A stretch of 64,000 bases of DNA from Phorcus lineatus (lineage: Eukaryota > Mollusca > Gastropoda > Trochida > Trochidae). This document shows positions 57,985 through 64,000 of the stretch, in pieces. The stretch covers positions 21,117,645 through 21,181,644 of the forward strand of contig OV121088.1 of the NCBI GenBank assembly GCA_921293015.1, written 5' to 3'. Below the pieces are notes generated by a model, which was not told the origin of the DNA, made no database searches, and saw nothing but the letters and a program-made list of their open reading frames with translations. The first letter of the stretch is position 1. Each line of letters starts with the position of its first letter. Position numbers and translations under genes: made by a program.

Positions 57985-58385
57985 TTGGTCCGAGGAAAAA
58001 AAAGCAAACATTTAAATGATTTCAGATTTTGGTAATTTCCACAACCTTTCTTGATCCCTTCACTCAGGTATGAATGACGTATATAGTACTACATATGTTG
58101 TGCATAAAGCACAAGACACGAAATAAATGTTTTTAGCACGTCCGTTCACATCCTAGCCTTGTATTTAAAAGTACATCGTAAGTTGTTTCTACTTGTTGGT
58201 TCCAATCTGTCAAATTATATTTCTGGCAATTCCATTTAGTTAATCAAACATTATGCTAAATGTTGATGTCCGTTTCAGTAATATGTTTTATTTAGTTTTA
58301 TTCGAAAGAGGTTTCAGGATTCTTTTCATAAATACTTTTATGAATGGTTGCCATTGACAAAGAGGTTCAAGTGCCTGGTGCCTGT
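57985..58385. other. No gene seen
   Basis: AT-rich gap between the Tc1 and the 50-bp array. Confidence 0.5.
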
Positions 58386-59905
58386 CTCTCACGTGTTGTG
58401 CGTCCTTTGTGTGCTTGGTGCATATATATGCCTGTCTCTCATGTTGAGTGTGTCCTTATTGTGCTCGGTACAGATACATGCCTGTCTCTCACGTGGAGTG
58501 TGTCTTTATTGTTCTCGATTGCATATTTATGCCTGCATGTGGAAAGTGTTCTTATTGCACTTAGATCAGATACATGCATGTCTCTCATTTGGAGTGTGTC
58601 ATTATTGTGCTTGGTGCAGAAACATGCCTGTCTCTAATTTGGAGTGTGTTCTTATTGTGCTTGGTGCAGATATATGCCTTTCTCTCACATGCAGTTAGTT
58701 TTATTATACTTGGTGCAAATACATGCTTGTATCTCATGTGGTATGTGTCTTTATTGTGCTTGGTGTATATATGCCTGTCTCTCATGTAGAAAGTGTTCTT
58801 ATTGCACTTAGATCAGATACATGCCTGTCTCTCATGTGGTGTATGTCCTTATTGTGCTTGGTGCAGATACATGCCTGTCTCTCAAGTGGAGTTAGTTATA
58901 TTGTACTCGGTGCCGATTCATGCCTGTCTCTCGTGTGGAGTGTCTCCTTATCATGTTTGGTGTATATATGGCTGTTTCTCGTGTGGAGTATGTATATATC
59001 GTGCTTGTAGTATACATGCTATCTCTCATGTGGAGTGTGTCCTTATTGTGCTCGGTGCAGATACATGCATGTCTCTCATATAGAGTGTGTCCTTATTATA
59101 CCTACTGCAGATACATAACTGTCTCTCTTGTGGAGAGTGTTCTTATCATACTTGGTGCAGATACATGTCTATCTCTCATGTTGTGCGTGTCCTTATGGTA
59201 CTTGGTGCAGACATGCTGGCTCTCATGTGGTGTGTGTCCTTATGGTGCTTGATGCAGATACATGCTGTCTCTCATGTGGAGTATATACTTGGCGCGTTTG
59301 GTGCAGATATTATGCTTGTCTCTCATGTGTAGTATGTCCTTTGTATGCTTGCTGCAGATATTTACCTGTCTCTCATGTGCAGTGTGTCTTTTGTGTGCTT
59401 GGTCCAGATATATATGCTTATTTCTCTTGTGGAGAGAGTCCTTATTGTGCTTGGGGAAGATATTTGTCTGCCTCTCATGTGGAGTGTTTCCTAATGTGCT
59501 TGGTGCAGATATATGCTTAACTCTCATTTGTAGTGTGTCCATGCTGCAAATATTTTCCTGTTTCTCATGTACAGTGTGTACTTGGTTTGCTGTATGTAGA
59601 TATTTGCTTGTCTCTCATGTGGAGCAGGTTCTTATTGTGCTTGGTGCAGATATATGCCTATTACTCGTGTAAAGTGTTCCATTGGTGCAAATATGTGCCT
59701 GTCTTTAACGTGGAGTGCGTCCTTGGTGGGATCGGTGGAGATATATGACCGTCTTTTTTATGGGATGTGTCCTTGGTGTGCTTGTTACATATAGTAGCCT
59801 GTATAGCATGTGGAGTTGGCCCTCTGTGCGTTTTATACAATTAAGCCTCTCCATCACAAAGTTTGATCTGGGTGTACTTGGTCCAGATAAATACCTTTTC
59901 CTCAT
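58386..59905 (+). repeat. 50-bp minisatellite, about 1.5 kb
   Basis: About thirty diverged units of TGCCTGTCTCTCATGTGGAG-TGTGTCCTTATTGTGCTTGG-TGCAGATACA. Open frames of about 70-136 codons occur in all frames of both strands with repeated LSLMWSVSLLCLVQ-like residues, but 50 is not a multiple of three and they are not genes. Confidence 0.95.
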
Positions 59906-61774
59906 ATCGAATGCGTATTGGTTATGCTTTTGAAATGTGTTTATCCCTCGTGTAGAGGGTTAAATGGATTTTGTGTTATTGCATATAAATATAAATTAGT
60001 TCCATATAATATTACAGCTGATGTCTCATTGTAACCTGCATAGACAACTTAAAACACATATCTATTGAGAAAACGGAATGTAAAATCGTCCTGTGATGAC
60101 CATTTGGCTTGGCCTCAAGAGTAACGGTAATGGCTGAATGAAGTGTTGTTATTTGATCAAAATATAAAATTTGATAAATTGAAAGCACATCAGCAGCAGA
60201 TTTATGCTGCCAGTTCTAACAATCAACTGCACACACCTATATGAACATTGCAACCATACCTTGATGGAATTACCTGGGTTATTAGGCAAATTTGGTGAGA
60301 AATAGTGATACTCTGGTGTGAAGTGCTGTGCTATCTCGAGAGAAGTGGCGAGATTCTTGTAAGTGGACATCAAACAAAGCTTCATTTCTAGTATTGTGCG
60401 GGGTGAAGAGAGCGCATTAGCGGCGTCCCAGCAGGAACCAGACACTCGCAGGCTTTCAGACACCATTCACTCCCTAGTCAAATCAAAGTCACAGTCAAGC
60501 AGGTTTTATGTTTTATTTAATTTCCTCTTCCAAATCTTTAAGATACATCCATTCGTAGACAGCATAAACTCATACAACACTTTGCCCATGTAGTCATGTA
60601 TGTCTGATAATAATGATGCTTATGATAATGATATACATAATAAACTTCCTTTAATAATTTAAGACAAAACTCAAATGCATTTATACAATGTCTTTCTTTT
60701 TCAAAGATTAACTAGTCACTAATAACAGGGTCAAATGAAATCTGCTGTGCTTATAATTTGCAAATACGTAGATGTCAATCCTATTTTGAATGATTATATT
60801 GGTGTCATATAGGAGATGTGATTCTTTGATCATCGATGTAAATGACGATTAAAAATCATCATTATTCAATGGCATGTCACTGATTCGTGTAAACCTTGAT
60901 AGATGTTAGCTGGAAAGGTTTTTATCTGATCTAGTTATTGCTTGAAAGATTCAAATTCGAATGCTCATTTATCCATGACAAGTACCGTGGAATGATCAAC
61001 TTTCGGATATCAGTCTTATATTTTACAATGTCAGAGTTATTATGTTTAACTTATGGGCGAAAGATGGTCAACTGTTGTCGAAAGAGTCATTGTATGTACC
61101 AGTAGTTCTACCTGCGTGTAATCCTTGGGGTAAGATTAAGCATATTCCCGTAGTTCTAGCTGAGTTTAATCCAGAAATAACAAAGGTATGCAATTGTAGT
61201 TCGTGCTAAGTGTAGTCCGTAGGCTGAAGAGATAGTTTCTTTTATCTCTAGCTGAATATATTTCCTACTATATAGAGATATGTGCTTGCACTACTAGCTG
61301 AGGGTAGAACCAAGGAGTGCACATTTAAGTATTGTTTTGTTTTAACAAAAGAAAATCAGATGAATAAAGAGAAATATACTTGTAGTTCTAGCTGAGTGTA
61401 GTCCACTAGGTGCAGCGATATGTACCGTAAGTTCTGACTATCTAGCGTCTGCACTAAGAGAATTGTGGCTTTTTTCTGACATGGTTCTTTGGTCAAATTA
61501 GCATTTTAACGCATAATGGTATTCTCAATCGTCATATTAGCCAGTGCAAATTTCAAAAGCCATACAAGCTGATAAATTCCCTAACTTACAGAAATCTGTT
61601 AAAAAGACAAGGACACAATATTGACAACCACTTAAGCACCCAGACAATAGCTTCATAAAAACTATATATATAATTTGAAGACGGCATCAAAATTATTACA
61701 AATTGAATGACGGTGTAGATGATTATAAATATGAAAGAATGAAAATAAATATGAGAATGAAAATGAAGTGGTGA
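59906..61774. other. Sparse DNA, in part possible 3' UTR of the GPCR gene
   Basis: No gene recognised. The 105-codon minus frame 60466-60149 has no motif. Between about 61095 and 61440 a TAGTTCTAGCTGAGTGTAGTCC phrase recurs at least five times in decayed form. The part just below 61775 must include the 3' UTR of the GPCR transcript, but I could not find a convincing polyadenylation signal. Confidence 0.4.
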
Positions 61775-62496
61775 CTAACTTTCACAGTCATAAGTGAACG
61801 GGGTTGTTTCATCACTATCTGAAGGCGAATCACACTTAATGAGTATAAGAGGAACATCAGGAACCGTGTACCTAGTCTCTTTCGCCCGCTTGTGGCTCCT
61901 GCTGTTTGTTATGAATGAGTTCACGTATTCCTCGTCGTCTGCAAAACTGCTATCGTCCAGACAGGAAGATGTCTCCCGGGGACGCCGAGCCCGTAGAAGA
62001 GAGTCACCACGCGGCACACAATGCTCAGGCAGCAGCGAGTCTCGTGCCCCGTTCAACAGTTTACTTACAGCCCCAGAGCTATTCAGTTCGTCCCCAGAGT
62101 CCTCCCCCGACTTGCGTTTGATTTGGTACATCCTCAGACTATGGATTGGGGACTCTTGTGTTCGCCGTGATTCGGGGGAGGCACCGCGGTATTCCTGAGT
62201 CTTGTGAGGGGACGACCCCTTCAGCGACATTGGTCTGTAAATACGGGAGTACTGACGCTGGACGTCCAGGGTTGACTGGCTCCTGCTCACATCTACCGAG
62301 GACGACCGCTCACTTTTCTGCTGAAAGAGCCGTGGTCGTCGTCTGAACTGACACATTAATATACGCTTGAAGGCTCGCTTGAACTCGCGGCTGGAACACG
62401 CGTAGATGATGGGGTTCATGAGGGAGTTGCAGTACCCTAGCCAGAAGATCACCTTAAAGAGCAGCTCCGGGATCTGACACGACGGACACATAGACG
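61775..62496 (-). CDS. Terminal exon of a class A GPCR, alpha-1 adrenergic/octopamine-like
   Basis: Host gene exon encoding the seventh membrane helix and cytoplasmic tail of a biogenic-amine receptor. It begins after a TTTTTTTCTTATATTTGCAG acceptor, with a codon split after its first base. TM7 is [25 protein letters not shown] in short pieces: WLGYCNS (the amine-receptor WxGYxNS box, with the ligand-contacting Gly-Tyr) and NPIIY (the NPxxY switch). Helix 8 follows ([13 protein letters not shown]), then a Cys (MCQF) suited to palmitoylation. The ~195-residue tail is Ser/Arg-rich with several RRxS-type sites for kinases and ends in DCES. The [10 protein letters not shown] block is closest, from memory, to alpha-1 adrenergic and octopamine-alpha receptors. 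Which of the two cannot be told from this exon. Earlier helices lie beyond the right edge. No frame damage, so likely functional. Confidence 0.85.
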
Positions 62497-62516
62497 CTGC
62501 AAATATAAGAAAAAAA
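62497..62516 (-). promoter_or_regulatory. Splice acceptor of the GPCR terminal exon
   Basis: On the minus strand a T-rich tract (TTTTTTTCTTATATTTGCAG) ends in AG at 62498-62497. It decides the exon start because the homology begins directly after it and an in-frame Met at 62491 is internal to the receptor. Confidence 0.8.
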
Positions 62517-62868
62517 CCACAATCAAATGTGCAGAAAGCTTATTCTCCTTTGGACCGTACATGTGAAAGGATAGAGCGTAAAGTTCAAAGGATGGATAAG
62601 TTTCATGCTCGATGTTGATGAGGAATATTACTTTCGAAACATTTAAACCATTAAAAAACAACCTTGACGGCCATTGAAAGCTTTAATGAAATCTGTCTAT
62701 GGTTGTCCAAAATAACTTGATAAATAAAACGTCAATCAAAATAAGCAGATTATGACGTTTTAACTCTGATGAAATAAAAAATACATAAAATTGAATAATT
62801 TGAATAACAATTGACGATTGAAGTGTATAAATTTGAGAAATTGTTGATTATTCTTCTTCAAGCATTAA

Positions 62869-63339
62869 AGAGCCAGTCCGTGATTTCCATAACATATTAT
62901 TTACCTTTGATACGAACCTAAATGTCATATGTGGTGATATAAAATCAAAACATCTTAACTTTTCATGTCCAAAAGACATATTTATGTCAAATACTGGTTT
63001 TTCATCAAAATCTAAAAACAGCCTTATATAAATGCACAGAGGTGTTGATATCACGTCCAATATACATGGAAACTAGTTATATAACCTAACAAACACTATC
63101 AACTCCTAACTGCCTTCCTATCTGTTTAAGATAAGATTCCAAAATTACGTTTGACTATTTGACGCGCGCCACTGTCCGGTTTTCGATCATAGTTGCTACG
63201 TTCTACCTTCATATTGCCACTGTAAAAAAACAATAAGCTTTAAAATGTCTCTTTTTGGTAACAGTCGATATTTCGCGATCAAATGACACCATTGATTAAT
63301 TTTGGCATATATGACACCAACAACTCACGGAGTGGCTCT
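62869..63339. mobile_element. TTAA-flanked MITE, copy 2 (471 bp)
   Basis: Ends AGAGCCAGTCCGTGA and CTCACGGAGTGGCTCT are flanked by TTAA (62865-62868, 63340-63343). It is colinear with copy 1 at 45516-45987 with modest divergence, including the shared CTTTGATACGAACCTAAATG and CTCTTTTTGGTAACAGTCGA blocks. It lies inside the GPCR intron. Confidence 0.92.
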
Positions 63340-63682
63340 TTAATGGGATAATGCATGACAATGACTGCTATTCATTAAAAGCAGAATTTCTTTGAAGTTA
63401 TTTGCTTTCATTAAATACTTTCATGGCGTGAAAATAATTGTTTGCAGTTGCAAAGGTAAAAAGGGTCACCAGTTCACCAGTCAAAATATTCCTTCGAAGA
63501 TTGTATGAACTTACCGTTCGTCATAATAATTTCCAAAAGTTATTATATTGCGGTATACTGATTATTATTTTTCAAAAACAAAGCAAAAGTTTTAGAACTC
63601 TATTACATATTCCTAGTTTAAGAGTCATCATATTGTACTTGCTTATCGGCATAAACTGTTCTCTATTGGCTTATCATTAGAC

Positions 63683-63740
63683 TGACAGATAGATTTTATT
63701 CAGTCTGTAAGGCCTGTAGCCCATACAACATACATGTTTT
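63683..63740 (-). mobile_element. LINE 3' end, short copy
   Basis: On the minus strand it ends ACTGAATAAAATCTATCTGTC and is preceded by TATGGGCTACAGGCCTTAC. It matches the 3' end of the LINE at 44565-45430. Only the tail is recognisable. Confidence 0.55.
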
Positions 63741-64000
63741 GATGAGATGAATTATTGCATGCTTAATACCTTTACATGTAACATTATCATTATAATATCA
63801 TATCATGCATTAATGTTACTGAATAAAAGAAAATCGTTTGAGAATGTTACTTTAGCTTGATAATTACGCGTTCCTTCTGATAATTAATTTAATATTTTAA
63901 TCCTAAATATAAACATTATCGACGAAAAGATTTTTAAACGTAAATAGACAGTAATCAAAATCAGTTGAGCTTGTTAAAGAAAACGTATCCACACGTTGAG

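Larger units (their letters stand above)
62517..64000 (-). other. Intron of the GPCR gene (continues beyond the window)
   Basis: No further receptor exon was found up to 64000. The stretch holds the TTAA-flanked MITE (62869-63339) and a LINE 3' tail (63683-63740). The plus frame 63438-63680 has no known motif. Confidence 0.6.

Noticed and set aside
58344-59933. Many Cys/Leu-rich open frames that look like membrane proteins
   Set aside because: All lie in the 50-bp minisatellite and shift frame between units; the hydrophobic look comes from the repeated TGTCTCTCATGTGG sequence.
61794-62198. 134-codon plus-strand frame opposite the GPCR exon
   Set aside because: Antisense shadow; the minus strand has clear receptor motifs and a splice acceptor.

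Overview
This window is animal genomic DNA and is mostly transposable-element wreckage. It is AT-rich, has spliceable gene structure, and has no bacterial operons. The mix of elements (Tx1/L1-like, L2/CR1-like, Rex1-like and other LINEs; two BEL/Pao LTR elements; piggyBac, Tc1 and mariner DNA transposons; Penelope-like and DIRS-like fragments; a tRNA-derived SINE) points to a lophotrochozoan. The SINE 3' body and the monoamine-type GPCR exon make a mollusc, probably a marine gastropod, the best guess. The species is not proven by anything read here. The only convincing host gene is the terminal exon of a rhodopsin-family GPCR (alpha-1 adrenergic/octopamine-like) on the minus strand at 61775-62496. 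Its upstream intron runs off the right edge.

Layout. 1-1990: no gene. 1990-18703: a Tx1/L1-type LINE split by a BEL/Pao element (4647-18215) with two LTRs and a 5-bp target duplication. That BEL element is itself split by a piggyBac-bearing element with long repeated inverted arms (about 6741-12753). Its 3' part also holds a 142-bp palindrome and more foreign-looking DNA inside a 33-bp repeat array. 18705-20985: a minus-strand LINE ORF1 relic between two 125-bp direct repeats. 21731-22030: Penelope-type GIY-YIG domain. 22135-22505: a MITE-like unit. 23374-31589: a Tc1 transposon that has swallowed a second BEL/Pao element, which in turn carries two copies of one SINE in opposite orientation. 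33000-33695: purine-rich minisatellite. 36295-38852: a mariner element split by another inverted-repeat unit. 39217-39908: 83-bp satellite. 41826-42311: a 243-bp tandem duplication. 44565-52960: a pile-up of LINE relics, mostly minus strand, with a DIRS-like RT and a two-exon Crypton-like tyrosine-recombinase relic. 53612-59905: three further minisatellites and a second Tc1. 59906-64000: sparse DNA, the GPCR exon, and an intron holding the second copy of a TTAA-flanked MITE.

Almost all element proteins carry stops, frameshifts or deletions, so nearly nothing here is an active autonomous element. The useful content is the nesting order, the repeat boundaries with their target duplications, and the GPCR exon. 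I did not find a convincing new biological system. The strongest unusual structures are the multi-level insertion nest at 1990-18703, the repeated inverted arms around the piggyBac gene, the long flanking duplications around LINE relics, and the split tyrosine recombinase.
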